Assembly: GCA_020205615.1 (NCBI GenBank)
Contig: CM035153.1
Span: 77,196,471-77,260,470, forward strand
Source: Panax quinquefolius
Lineage: Eukaryota; Streptophyta; Magnoliopsida; Apiales; Araliaceae
Length of the DNA: 64,000 nucleotides
Direction of reading: 5' to 3'
Below, piece after piece: positions 21,347 through 33,220 of the stretch. The notes below the pieces were generated by a model. That model saw only the letters and a list, made by a program, of their open reading frames with translations, was not told the DNA's origin and ran no database searches. Positions within the stretch are counted from its first letter, which is position 1. The number at the start of each line of letters is the position of its first letter. Made by a program: the position numbers and the translations under genes.

Positions 21347-24300
21347 TGTGATAGCCCCGAATCCGGGTCCTAATCACCACGGATCTGGTGCACTATTTCT
21401 ACAACTATTGCGGAAGATATAAACATAAATTGTTTATACATTAAACATTATACACTATTCCCAAGGTCAAGTAACCATAACTTATACACTTTTCATATCC
21501 TATCTAACATATAATGTTACTATAATAAATTACTTTTACAAATCTAGTCAAGACATTATAGTCCCAAGTCATGGGCCAGCTTTATCTTTCCTTGTATCCG
21601 ACGATTCGCTTTCGATCTCGCAATGTTTTATCATGATATAGCAAGGGTGAGTATGAAAGTTGCCCAAAGAAGTTTAAATACAATTTAAGGATATATCATG
21701 ATTGAAAGAGTCTGAATAATAAGTTGGCTATAATTCACAATGTCGTTGTGAATTAGAATGAACAAACTTTTGACTGAACAAGTATTAAACTTGAACAATA
21801 TATATTTGGACCAATTGGTAATGAAGGTGATTAGTCTTTCATACTTGACTTATACATACAATATGTACAAAGTACAATTCTACATGGCAATCAGTAATGA
21901 TTAACCATAAGCATAACTGAATGAAACACTCTTAGTAGAGTTAAGAAAAACTTGCCTGCACCGTTGATTACCGTTATGAAATATAACTTAGCTTTATCCA
22001 AAGACCTAATATAGATAATATCAATCTCCAAACATTAGAATATTATCATCACAGTATAAAATAACCTAACACATTACCACATAATCTTATCAGTCTATAC
22101 AGCACATAAGACATAGCATCAAGTCAAACTATTTAAGTCTTAGTTGGAACCGACACAATTCTATCATCCCGATGGTCTAGTCGGACGAATATCGAGTTTA
22201 AGTTCAATTAAACTCTACCTAAACACTAAACAATATCTTAGACAATCATATTATCAGTCAGAATAATTTTCAAAGACTCATAAAAATTTTCAAGTAATTA
22301 TTACTATTTATCACGATTTTTCAATCAATAATAACGTATTTAAATACCACATAATTCCTTAATCATTAATATTTATTTAATACCAAATATTAATGAAAAT
22401 CATAACATAATATTATAATATATTTATAATATATCAAAGTATTTTTAATACCTTAAAATCATATTTCTATGATTTTAAACAATCAAATCCATTATCCGAT
22501 AATTAATATTAATATTAAAATATTAACATTTTCATGACAAAATATCAAAAGTTATATTTTATAACTTAAAATATTTTTATAACACTTGAATCATTTTATA
22601 TGATTTTTAAATCATTAATTATATTTTTCCCATAATTTATTTAATATATTTATTAAATAAATTAATTTCCATTAATAATAAATTATTAATAAAATTTATC
22701 ACAAAATATTAAAAGTCATCAAAAATAACTTAAAATAATTTCTAATACCATAATATAATTTTTCATGATTTTTCATTAATTAAAACCATTTTTAAATAAT
22801 TTATTTAATATAATAATTAAATAAATAAATACATTTTATATTCCAAAATACTAAATATTTTTTTGAAATATACTCAAAATAATTAAAACTATTTTCAAGC
22901 TTTAAAATAATTTTTTAGAATTTATTATGTATTTTTAATAATTAAAACCATTTTTATCTATTTAATAATAATAAATTTCTATTTTCCAAATTAAGTGTCG
23001 CTATAGGGGGCTTTATGCGACAAACTGTCATTGCTTGGTGTTCTTGAGCCTCAAGAACATCGACAACTTTTTCATGATCAACACGCCATGTTTGACCATC
23101 CTTAAATTTCGATACAAACTGCTTCGGGAAATTTCTAACCATGATCTTGAGATAATATATAACACTACAACTAGATACCCGCTTTCTAAATCAAAAACAA
23201 ACACACAATTAGATCTGGGCAATCAAAATGCTTTGTCGAACATGCACGGGTTTTCTCGGGCAACCCGTAAACCCAAGGCGCCTTCGTGTCTACTTTTGAG
23301 CTCAAATTACAAAGTGTTCTGGTAATTATTTTGCTTGTTTCTTGGTTTATAACCATAGTACACATGACAAAGAACAACGAGATAACAAGATCTCAGTCCA
23401 TAAACAACAAATCCATAGGTTATGACACTGTTCGAAGTTCGACAGAATCGTGTTCTTTAGAAATCTGGGTTTTCTAGATTTCTACAAAAGCCGGTGGTCA
23501 ACGCAGTTCGACCCTCAATAACTCAATCCTACACATGATCCGGGTATTCTAAGGACTCTAGTGTATAGTCTATATACCACCTATAATGTCTAACCAACAA
23601 GATAACCAAAATAACAAATTACGGGAAGATATAGTGCCCGCAAAACGTTGTCGAAATTCGGTTTCTGAAATTTTCTCGGGTTTTCTAAAACAAGCCAGGT
23701 TTTGTGTTAACGATTTTGACCATTAATAACTTTTGATCTATACACGATCTAGGCTTGATTCAAGTTTCAGAGCAAAGACCTTACAACATAGAATAGATCT
23801 ATAACTTTAAACACAACAAACAACTAACACATATGAATCTATGGGCTCGACATTCTACATCGTGCCCTTTTTTCTAGATTTCCAGATTTTTAAAAACATC
23901 AATTTCGAGCATCTAAGTGTTATGGATCTGTGATATTACAACCCAGATCACTAATATATACTACACACTACACATTTAAACATAAAATCACAACATCAAA
24001 CATCAGATCTAAGGATTTCTAGAATTAGGGTTTATACCTCATAAATGCTCAATTTTTGAATCTGATCTTTGGTGTTTGATCCTGGCAAGCTAAAGGCTGA
24101 CTTTGGTTTTGTTTCTCACTCACTTTCACTCTCAAAATTCGGATGGAAGAGAGAAAATGGACTTGGCTCAAATGAAAAATAAAGTAAGCTTTGTCCTACT
24201 TTTAAAGCTCTTAGATTTTTAATCTATGGTCACAATTGATGCTAAGTGGCAATGAGATCTGATTTTTGAGAGATATAGGCACATGGCTAGCTTGGGGTTG

Positions 24301-25523
24301 GTTACCAATGATTTACTAGGGCTAGATCTACACTCCATCTCAATATAATATTAGAAAGGGTAGTTTGGTCTTTAGGCTCATAAAGTGCAAGGCAACTTGG
24401 TAATTTCCCATAATCATTAGGTTTCAACCCTTAGGGTTTGACCCTTAGGATTTAGGGTTTAACCCTTTAGGTTTTGACAAATTAATTTCTAATAATTCCA
24501 ATTTAGGTTATAAAAATAGAAATTTAATATTTTCTAAATTGCAATTAGGATTCTATAATTATAACAAGATTTCCAAATCACGAAATTCAATCTTGCTATT
24601 GAGGATTATTATCTCTTAATTAAAATTGCTAATTTAGCAATTAGGGTCAAAATTGTACGTTAGGGTTTATAACCCAAGAGTTAGGGTTTAAAAAAATAGA
24701 AAAATAATACTTCTAATTTAGAAATTAGATTTTCTAATTAGATCAGGATTTTCTTATAACTTGAAAATTAGGATTTATGTTTCCTAATTAACATTAAAGT
24801 TATTAAACTAACAAACAGGTTTTTTTTTCCTAATTATAAATTAGGGTTTCTAATCAATAATTTAGGGTTCCAAATTCTGAAATTAGGGTTTGCTAACTAA
24901 TCAAGCTTTACCCTAATTAATATTATGATTAATAGCACTTAAGCATTATAATTCTCTGTTATGTTCCCAAATTAGGGTTTCAAATTACCAATAATCTAAA
25001 ATTAGAGTTCCTAGATTTGGTATTAGGATTTCCTAATAATCAATTAGGGTTTCAAGTGAATCATTATGGTTTTCCCTAATTAAGTTATAATTTAATAAGC
25101 TTCAACCTTATACCAGCATTTGCATCCCCAATCTAGGGTTTTAAATTTTCGAATTAGGGTTTTAAATTTCCGGAACTGAACTTAGGGTTTCAAGAACCGA
25201 TTTCTAGGGTTTCTTATCAATCATTAGGATTTTCTCATTTAACGTCGAGGCCCTTAGGGTTTGTGACTAATATAATTTATCCGGTCAACCCTTGACCCTT
25301 AACCCCATACTATGCACATATAATACCATATTCACATAACATAAACACATAGACACTTAGTCCAGAATAATTCACCTAAATCCTTCACAGAATTTTGAAA
25401 TCCTCAAAATTCCTCCCCAAAAACATTAAACTCATACACTTATTCTCTGTCTAGGTCTATTATTTGATCTTAAATCAATCATTTAAGATTTTAATAAATT
25501 GTCTAATTTCTCGGGTTGTCACA
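21347..25523 (-). repeat. 5' LTR of element F (right copy)
   Basis: 4177 bp, partner of 15251-19441; no gene. AT-rich at 22190-22990, telo-box-like cluster at 24425-25260. It begins (plus strand) TGTGATAGCCCCGAATCC and ends GGTTGTCACA. Confidence 0.95.
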
Positions 25524-25906
25524 CTAATTCCAACGAGGCTCAGGAAAGGCACCACCCAGATTCGCTCCAGTTGAAAGACAAGATTAACTTCCCGTCAAGT
25601 AGATTGCGATGATTTGGGGACCTTCATGCTAAAAAGCCGCGAGAGTAAACTTAAGATAGGTTAACCTCTGATAAACCAAACGCGGAGGAAAGTCTCTTCA
25701 TGCTTTCCATTTTTCAATTACTTGTAAAAGCATTTACTTGTAAATTATTCCATGTTCATCCATATGTAATGGAAAATATGAAGAATATCTGTGCATGCAT
25801 GACATGTTATCAATTAACAACCGGTTTTGCAGGACAAAATTCCTAAAACGGACATGTTATGGTAACATTTACATTACCCTAAGACTAAACTACGTAAGTC
25901 TTTTGT
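25524..25906 (+). other. leader of element A, second part
   Basis: Continues the leader interrupted by element F; the first five bases (ctaat) are the right target-site duplication. It matches element B at about 55600-55985 on the minus strand. No gene seen. Confidence 0.85.
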
Positions 25907-27768
25907 ATGGAAGCAATTGGGCCTGTTACCCGCTCTAAATCAAAAAATGCCGCGAGCCTACAATCAATCATGTCTTCTTCCGACCAGTCTAATCCTGTTT
26001 CCCGAGAAGAATTTGAAGGATTGAGTAAACAAATTAAAGACTTGGATGTTCTACTGAAAGAATTACACCAGTCTACTCAGTCTACTTAAGGTTCAAAGAT
26101 GCCTACACATACAAAATCCTCTACACAAGGAGGGACACAAGGTTTGGATAAAACAAATCTAGAACCTCAGTTGGATACGGCCAACAAAGACCCTGAAAAC
26201 ACCCATCTCAAAGGAGATACAGACACCGGTGATATCAGGAAGAAGGTCCTTCAAATAGAGGAAACTATCCGTGCTCTCAAAGGGATTAGAACACATGGAA
26301 GTGTTTCATATGCTGACCTTTGCATATTCCCTGGTGTTCATTATCCAGAGAAATTTAAAACCCTTGACTTTGAAAAGTATGACGGATTAGGGATCCTTAC
26401 ACACATTTGAAGGTGTTCATTGGAGAACTTGGATCTTATGCTGGCGAGAAGCTCAAAATGCAAATTGCTCGAAGAGTCCATTTGAGAAGCCCGTTCATGG
26501 TATACCAGATTAGACAACTCAAAAATCCGTATCTGGGAAGAGCTAGCTCACGCCTTACTTACTCAATACAATTTTCAGTCTCAGATGGCTCCTGACTGGT
26601 ATCAGATTACCAAGGTTAAGAAACAGTCCAACGAGTCTTTCAGAGAGTATTCTCAAAGGTGGAGGCGCCTTGCTTCTCAAGTTATTCCTTCCATGATGAA
26701 TCGAAAATGGTCGCTGACTTTCATGAACATACATGAAGCTCCTTTCTATGAGAGAGTCTTAGCTGGTATTGGCAAACCATTTTACGAAATGATCAAACAC
26801 GGAGAGATGTGAGATGGGATTGAAGTCCTAGTAAGATTCAAGACCTAGCCGCTCTTAAAGCGATTCTTGAGCACATCCAATCTGGAACTTATGGAAACAA
26901 CCCGAATCCATAAAAAAAAGAGGAGAATGTTTCCTTGATCTTCTACAAGGTCAAAAAGGCGGTCGAACATGCCTATCTGGAGGAGAAACTACTCCTTTTC
27001 CAAGCACGATCTTCAAACCCTCCATTACCTAAAGGTGGAGATGCAAAGTGCCCTCGAACGTTCACACCCTTAGGGGATTAAACGAGAATATTCTTGCTCT
27101 TTTGACTACTCGGAAGAAAATCACATCTTCTTCCACCACCACCCCCTAATGGGAGGGTTTCAATGCTACTTTCGGAAGTGTGCTTATCATGCGGAGCACA
27201 TGGACATGATACTCAAGATTGTTGGGCCTTGAAACATAAGATCCAAGATTTAATAGACAATGGTGAGATCGTGGTTACCAAACAAGATCAACCTCATGTG
27301 CAAGACAACCCTCTTCCTCAACACAAAGAAGAAGATGTCAACATGATTAGTTGGAGTGCTGGACAGAGTTCCAATTTTAATGGTGAATCATCCCAGACCA
27401 TCATAGACGGTGTTGACAGATGGGATTACGCAAAGTTTCAATTTTCTATGGAACGAAAGATGAAAGATCTTTGCAAGCAAATTGAACAATTGGCAGAACT
27501 GGTGACCTATCAGCATCAAGTCACACGCCAGTTAGTCACCCAGGAGCTTGCCTATCTCCTTCCTTTTGTTATGAATGCTCCACCATCACCTTCAGAAAGC
27601 GAAGCTATGGAGGATAAGGTTGCAAAGAGAGCAAATGTTAAAGTCCGTCAGGATTTTGCCAATCAAAGGGAATTTACATACCTGGGCCAACCTATGGAGG
27701 AGATATTTCAGATGCTAATTAACAAAGGAAGAATTACCTCCAATCAATCTCCGTTTAAGACGGTTTAA
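25907..27768 (+). pseudogene. gag of element A (Retrotrans_gag, zinc knuckle)
   Basis: This encodes the structural protein that forms the particle around element RNA. It starts at ATG 25907 (EEFEGLSKQIKDL, likely coiled coil). It is interrupted by a TAA at 26087, then reads on to 26410 with the SYADLCIFPGVHYPEKFKTL block. After that it changes frame several times. The core motifs VFIGELGSYAG, WYQITKVKKQSNESFREYSQRW and FYERVLAGIGKPFYEMIKHG (26407-26812) are those of the Retrotrans_gag family. From 27163 a new open stretch carries a zinc knuckle CLSCGAHGHDTQDC (CX2CX4HX4C) followed by WALKHKIQDLID. At least four frame changes and two stops disable it. Confidence 0.85.
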
Positions 27769-29277
27769 CTCTGATGGAGTTTTTCAATATCATTCACATT
27801 CTCGCGGTCACATCACAGAAGAATGTTGGGCACTCTGCCATCTTATTCAGAATCGAATTGATAGCGGTGTCCTGCAACTAGCAGACGATGACACTGTGTT
27901 ACTTGAGAGTAGGAATACCTGTCCTAATAAATGGAAGGGATTAGTAGCAGTTATATCTGCTGAGGCTGATGAGACTGTCAAACCATTTCCTATACAAGCA
28001 ATTCAACTCAAAGGAGCTGACAATCCTTTGAAAGTGGCTGCACCAGAGCCAATTTCTTTACCCTTCAGATCACAGTATCCTGTTGTCAGCTTACACAAAG
28101 TCCCATGGAATTATGGAGAAGCTAAAGATCCACGTCTCATACTACTGCTACAGTGTCAAAGAAAAATCCACTGTATCTTCCTTAGCGGGTTATGAAGCCC
28201 ACCTTCAAAGAAAAGAGGAAGATTCCCATAGAGAAAACTGAAAAATTCCTCCGCACTATGGGCCATAATGAAGCCAAGGTGGTTCTAAGCTGAAGAGAAG
28301 CTCCACATCAGATCTCAATATTGGACTTGGTTTTCTCTTTCGAGGATCATAAGAAGATCTTACTAAAGGTTTTGGAAGAAGCCTACTTGCCAAAATCAGT
28401 GGATGTGGAAAAATTTCAACATCTGGTTGATCACATTTTCAATAACAATGTGATATCCTTCACTGATGATGACATACCTCCCGAAGGGACCGGTCATTGC
28501 AAGCCATTAGACATTACAGTTTTGTCCTCCGAGTATATGTTAGCTAGAGTTTTGATAGATGGAGGTTCGTCTCTGAATATCTGTCCTTATGCCACCTTGG
28601 TGAAGATCAACATCAATCTCAAACGTATCCGAAGCAGCCATACAATTATAAAAGCTTTCGATGGATCCCGAAAAAATTCTGTCGGGGAGATTGAGCTGTC
28701 AATTGAGATTTCTGCTGAGGTTATGTCGGCCACTCAAGAAATGATGTCATTGGGTCATCAGCATGGACAAGGACTTGGTAAAGATAAGCAGGGTATTAAG
28801 CACCCAATTCAAGTGTTCAGTCAAATTGGGACATCCGGGTTAGGCTATTCTGCCAGTTCCAATCATAGGAATCCTCATAACCACAAGCAGATTCCTCAAG
28901 TTTCTGCCACACGGCGATTTTCTCCACCTGTACCTCATGAGCTGATATAGTCTTCGGTAAAGGTGCCAGCCCATGTTATGGCTATGTTGTTTCCCAAACC
29001 AGTACCATTCAAAGAAAAAGAGGTCCTGATCGCTGATCTCAAAGTGGAAGAAAGGGAGCGAAAACGAAAACATGACATCGCCCTAATGATGTCAGGCATA
29101 TGCATCATTGTCCATGATGAACATACAAACAGCTATACCCCAGACAATGATTGCCCAGATGTTATGGTCATCATTCGGGAGAAGGAGGACGATGACAGCC
29201 CCTCCATAACTGCAGTTCATCAGGACTTTACCCTCGACAATTGGAGAAGTACTCCATGCATTGGTCGACGAGGCTAA
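27769..29277 (+). pseudogene. protease and G-patch region of element A
   Basis: A retropepsin-like aspartic protease cuts the polyprotein. The active-site segment is VLIDGGSSLNI (near 28551). In element B this is followed by about 100 residues that are missing here: the frame jumps from GEIELSIE straight to ISAEVMSATQE at about 28706, an in-frame loss of 300 bp. Behind it is a G-patch (MSLGHQHGQGLGKDKQG, about 28747-28797). The frame then continues after one stop (28948-28950) to the TAA at 29275, just before the candidate intron. That final TAA has a counterpart in element B. The upstream part (27769-28320) has frame changes. A protease with this loss would not be expected to work. Confidence 0.8.
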
Positions 29278-29301
29278 AACGGGCAGAAATCCCTCTGCCC
29301 T

Positions 29302-29422
29302 GTAGATAACTTTAATTGCTTACTTTTCTATACAGTATTAGCAGTTATTTTATCAGTACATGCTAACACTTTTGTATGATTAAACAGTTTCATATATTAA
29401 GTGAAAGCATATTTTGTTTTAG
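29302..29422 (+). other. candidate intron between protease and RT (element A)
   Basis: Begins GTAGATAAC behind CTGCCCT and ends TTTTGTTTTAG; the RT frame is open from the acceptor in the same phase as in element B. The intron copy in B is 119 bp, this one 121 bp. Splicing is inferred from conservation and from knowledge of Ogre elements. Confidence 0.6.
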
Positions 29423-31106
29423 AACTCTGAATTTAGATGTGCATGTCTTTGCGACGAGGTGCCTTTTCTCCACAAGGATCAACTTTGATGCAAAGTTGGA
29501 CTCAGACTTGATGGAAATCCAAGAGGACATTGAGACACCTCAGGAGATTAAGGAATGGGTCACAGACAAACCTAAACCCAACCTTGATCAAACCACTTCT
29601 TTCAATATTGGAACCTTAGAAAGCCTTAAGCTAATCCAGATTGGTTCAAACCTAATCCCAAACCAACAGAATGACATGGTTGCGCTATTAACCTAATTCC
29701 AGGATGTGTTTGCATGGTCTCACGAAGACATGGTGGGTTTGTCCATTGACATTGTCCTTCATCGCCTTCCCATTAAGGAGGGATTCAAGCCAGTCAGGCA
29801 GAAGCTCAGGCGATTGAAACCTGAGTGGAGTTTAAAAGTAAAAGAAGAAATTGTGAAACAATTTCAAGCTGTCATTATCATGGTGTCTACATATCCAGAG
29901 TGGATATCCAACATTGTTCATGTGCCTAAACCAGGAGGAAAGTTGTGAGTTTACGTGGATTACTGAGATCTGAACAAATCTTGCCTTAAAGATAGCTTTC
30001 CCGTGCCCTTTATCCACATTCTCATTGATAATACTGCTCAATACGACATGTATTCCTTTGCGGATTGCTTTATGGGGTATCATCATATTATGGTCACTAA
30101 GGAAGACCGTTAGAAAACTGCATTCATCATGCCTTTGGGAACATTCTATTATATACGGTTATCATTCGGCCTCATCATTGCCGGGGCAACCTACCAGCGA
30201 GCTATGATGGCTCTCTTCCACGATTTAATGCACAAAGATATAGAGATCTACGCGGATGACATCACTGTTAAGTCCCAAAGGGAGGAAGACCACTTAGACC
30301 ATCTCAAAAAGCTCTTCAACAGGTAGTGTAAATACAACTTGAAGTTGAATCCAGCCAAGTGCGCCTTTGGCGTTAAATTAGGAAAGTTGCTAGGTTTCCT
30401 AGTCAGCTACAAAGGGATTGAGCTGGATCCCACTAAAATCTAGGCCATCAAAGAAATTCCCATTCCTTAGACAGATAAGGAAATACTGGGATTTTTGGGA
30501 AGAATCAACTTCATTAGCAGATTTATTTCTCAACTCACAGCAACCTGTGAGCCCATCTTCAAATTGTTAAGGAAGAACTCCTCCATGAAATGGAACGATG
30601 AGTGTCAGAAAGCCTTCCTTACAATCAAAGAGCAGCTGGTTAACGCTCCTGTTTTACTACCTCCCAGGGATGGTGTTCCCCTATTCATGTACATGTCCAT
30701 TAATAACCACGCTATGGGCTGTATGCTGGGGCAAAAAGACGATAGAGGCCAAGAACGAGCTATCTATTACCTCAACAAAAGATTTAGCAGTAGTGAACAC
30801 AAGTATACTCTGATTGAGAAGACTTGTTATGCTTTAGCACGAGCTTCCATGAGGTTACAACATTACCTCCATGGTCACATAACCGATCTCATATCCCACG
30901 TGGATCCTCTCAAGTACGTGTTTAGTAAGCCCATACTGAATTGTCGGCTGTCCTGATGGCAGTTGATCCTACATCAATTTGACATTGTCTACGTGACGCA
31001 AAAGTCTATCAAAGGTCAAGGAATTGTGGATCAACTGGCCGCCGCACCCGCAGGGGATTACAAACCCTTGGAAACATATTTCCCCGATGAAGGGGTCATG
31101 ACAATT
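29423..31106 (+). pseudogene. reverse transcriptase and RNase H of element A
   Basis: Same protein as in element B, in a single frame without a lasting frameshift but with stops at 29694, 29946, 29964, 30111, 30324, 30441, 30468 and 30954. Motifs: PVRQKLRRLKPEWS, VPKPGG, the FGLIIAGATYQRAM block, and IYADDI where the catalytic YVDD has become YADD. These are followed by NPAKCAFGVKLGKLLGFLV and the RNase H stretch with AIYYLNKRFSSSEHKYT. An early two-indel difference at 29440-29480 is self-compensating. The enzyme cannot be made whole; the copy presumably was moved or fixed in a defective state. Confidence 0.9.
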
Positions 31107-31500
31107 TAGCAACACCATCAGTACGATGCATGCCATACGTGGAAAATGTATTTTGATGGAGTCATAACAATACGAAGGCTCTGGAGCTAGAAAGCGGTTC
31201 TAGTATCCGTGCGAGGAGCGATATCTGCCGCCAAATCAAATTGTAGTTTGTCAGCACCAACAACACAGCTGGGCATCAGGCAGTTAACTGTCTTTGGGGA
31301 TTCCGAATTGGTAATCAAACAATCCATAGGAATTTATTAAACCAAAGAACTACATTTGTTGCCTTACCATCGACAAGTTTTACAGATGGCTTTGGAGTTC
31401 AAAGAAATCTCCTTTCTACACATTCCTCGTAATAGGAATGATTTCGCGGATGCACTAGCAACGTTGGCCTCCTTGATTCACATACCTGACAAGGAAAACA
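31107..31500 (+). pseudogene. second (archaeal-type) RNase H of element A
   Basis: Continues the same frame after a stop at 31107. WKMYFDGV (31140) holds the first Asp and VFGDSELVI (about 31290) a later one. The expected NNTAEYE segment has changed to a form ending TAGHQ in the frame of B, so one acidic residue is lost. Further stops at 31188 and 31338. Then comes FLHIPRNRNDFADALATLAS, a hallmark end of this domain in Tat elements. Confidence 0.8.
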
Positions 31501-32840
31501 TGCCAAGCATCACATTTGCCCTGCAAAAGGCCCCAACCTATGGGAACTATGTTGGAGAAGTATCGAATGAGTTACCTCCCATCCACAACCCTTGGTATCA
31601 ACATATCAAGAAGTATCTACGAGATGGATCTACACCTACTGAGGTGAGCTTGACTGAAAAGAGGCGGATCCATCGACTTGCTATGAAATTCTACCTGAGC
31701 GGAGATGCAATCTACAAAAGAGATGCATGATTAGGTCTCCTTATATGTCTGGACAGAGATCAAGCTCAAAGGCTTATGGATGAGATCCATGGTGGAGTAT
31801 GTGGCCCACACATGAGCGGACCCCTACTTGTTAAGAAAATCCTCAGAACATGAAATTATTGGCTTACGCTCAAAGCTGACTGTGATGATCACGTCAAGAG
31901 GTGCTATCAATGCCAAATTCATAGGAATACTATCCACGCCCCTCCAAGGGAACTCCACAATATGAGTTCGCCATGGCCCTTCTCAATATGGGGAATGGAC
32001 GTGATCGGGCCCATCGAGCCCAAAGCCAGTAATGGACATCAATTCATATTCACCATGATCGACTACTTCACCAAATGGGTAGAAACAGCCTCCTTCCCTA
32101 GGGTTACCAAAGAAGTCATCATTGCTTTCATCAGAAATAATATCGTCCGTCGATATGGACAACCAGAGGTCATTGTGTCAGACAATACTAAAAACCTCAA
32201 CAACAAAATGATGGAGGAGTGATGTAGTAAATTCCACATCAAACACCTTAACTTCATCATCTACCGTTCAAAGATGAATGGTGCTGTTGAAGCGGATAAT
32301 AAAAACATCAAGAAGATCATGCAGAAAATGTCCACCAATCACAAAGGATGGCCTGACCTCTTGCCTTTGACCTTATTAGCCTACATAACTTCAATGCGTA
32401 CTTCCACTGGGGCAACCCCCTACTCATTAGCCTATGGGATGGAAATAGTGCTCCCCATAGAGGTGGAAATGGAATCCCTCAAAGTGTTGATGGATGCTCA
32501 GTTGGATGAAGACCAATGGGTACAAGACAGGTATCACCAATTGTCTCTAATAGATGAAAGGCGAACCGCGACTATCTTCCATGGTCAGTTATATCAGCAA
32601 AGGATCACCAGATCCTACAATAGGAAAGTCCAAATACGGCAGTTCAAACAACATGACTTGGTTTTGAAGAAGATCATTGACAACCAAGATCAATCTAAAG
32701 GAAAATTCACTCCTAATTGGGAAGGCCCGTTTGTTGTCAAGGAGGTATTGACGGGAGGCGCTCTTAGACTACAGGAAATGGATGGCGATAAATTTCCACA
32801 GCTTATCAACTCGGACACCGTGAAACGTTACTATGTCTAA
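31501..32840 (+). pseudogene. integrase of element A
   Basis: Zinc finger HHCC at about 31780-31925 (MDEIHGGVCGPHMSG, then CYQCQIH). Core with WGMDVIGPIEPKA (first Asp), TMIDYFTKWVE, VSDNTKN (second Asp) and AVEADNK (Glu), then ATPYSLAYGMEIVLPIEVEM. The C-terminal part runs to the natural stop at 32838 (TVKRYYV). Stops at 31728, 31851 and 32220 interrupt the frame; the D,D,E residues themselves are all present. It is in one frame with the RT. The undisturbed sequence at 31940-31960 is the empty site of element E. Confidence 0.88.
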
Positions 32841-32996
32841 GGTTAGCATCAAGTAAACATTCTGGGTTTTGGTCATCAACTCACCAGTCATTCCAGTTTT
32901 TTAACCCTTTATACAGACTCTTCTGCCCCTCAGGGAAACGTACACTTCAAACCAGCAGCCTAGTTTTACCTCATTTCAAACCCTATACACAATTTC

Positions 32997-33220
32997 GGTT
33001 ATCCCCCTAGGGATTAAACCTTTCACACCAACAGTTTATGCTGAAGACGGGAATAAACTTTTCAACGCTTGTAGTTTGTCCTGAAGACGGGAACAAACTT
33101 TTTCCACACCTGCAGTTTGTCCCAATCAAGGGATTAAACTTTCTTCGCCCCATAGTATAGCTTGCACATGGGATTCATACTTTTTTTCGGCTACAATTTG
33201 TCCTGAGGGGAGAACTACGT
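32997..33220 (+). repeat. hairpin array 1 in the 3' non-coding region of element A
   Basis: Four neighbouring inverted repeats with related but different arms: ggttatccc/gggattaaacc (32997-33020), agtttat/ataaact (33033-33059), agtttgt/acaaact (33073-33099), and agtttgtccc/gggattaaact (33114-33140). A decayed fifth lies near 33190-33220. Loops of the middle two are similar (cctgaagacgg type). Confidence 0.7.

Larger units (their letters stand above)
15251..25523 (-). mobile_element. element F: LARD-like non-autonomous Tekay-type retrotransposon
   Basis: Two 4.2 kb LTRs flank an interior of only 1.9 kb without any ORF of note. On the minus strand the LTRs begin TGTGACAACCCGAG and end GGCTATCACA. 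Behind the right-hand LTR is a degenerate initiator-tRNA-Met PBS (21328-21346). Next to the left-hand LTR is a purine tract preceded by a relic of the ...CGGGGACGAAATTT pol end typical of Tekay elements. The TSD is ctaat (15246-15250 and 25524-25528). Element B keeps the empty site near 55979. Long LTRs with a short non-coding interior are what is called a LARD. Confidence 0.9.
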
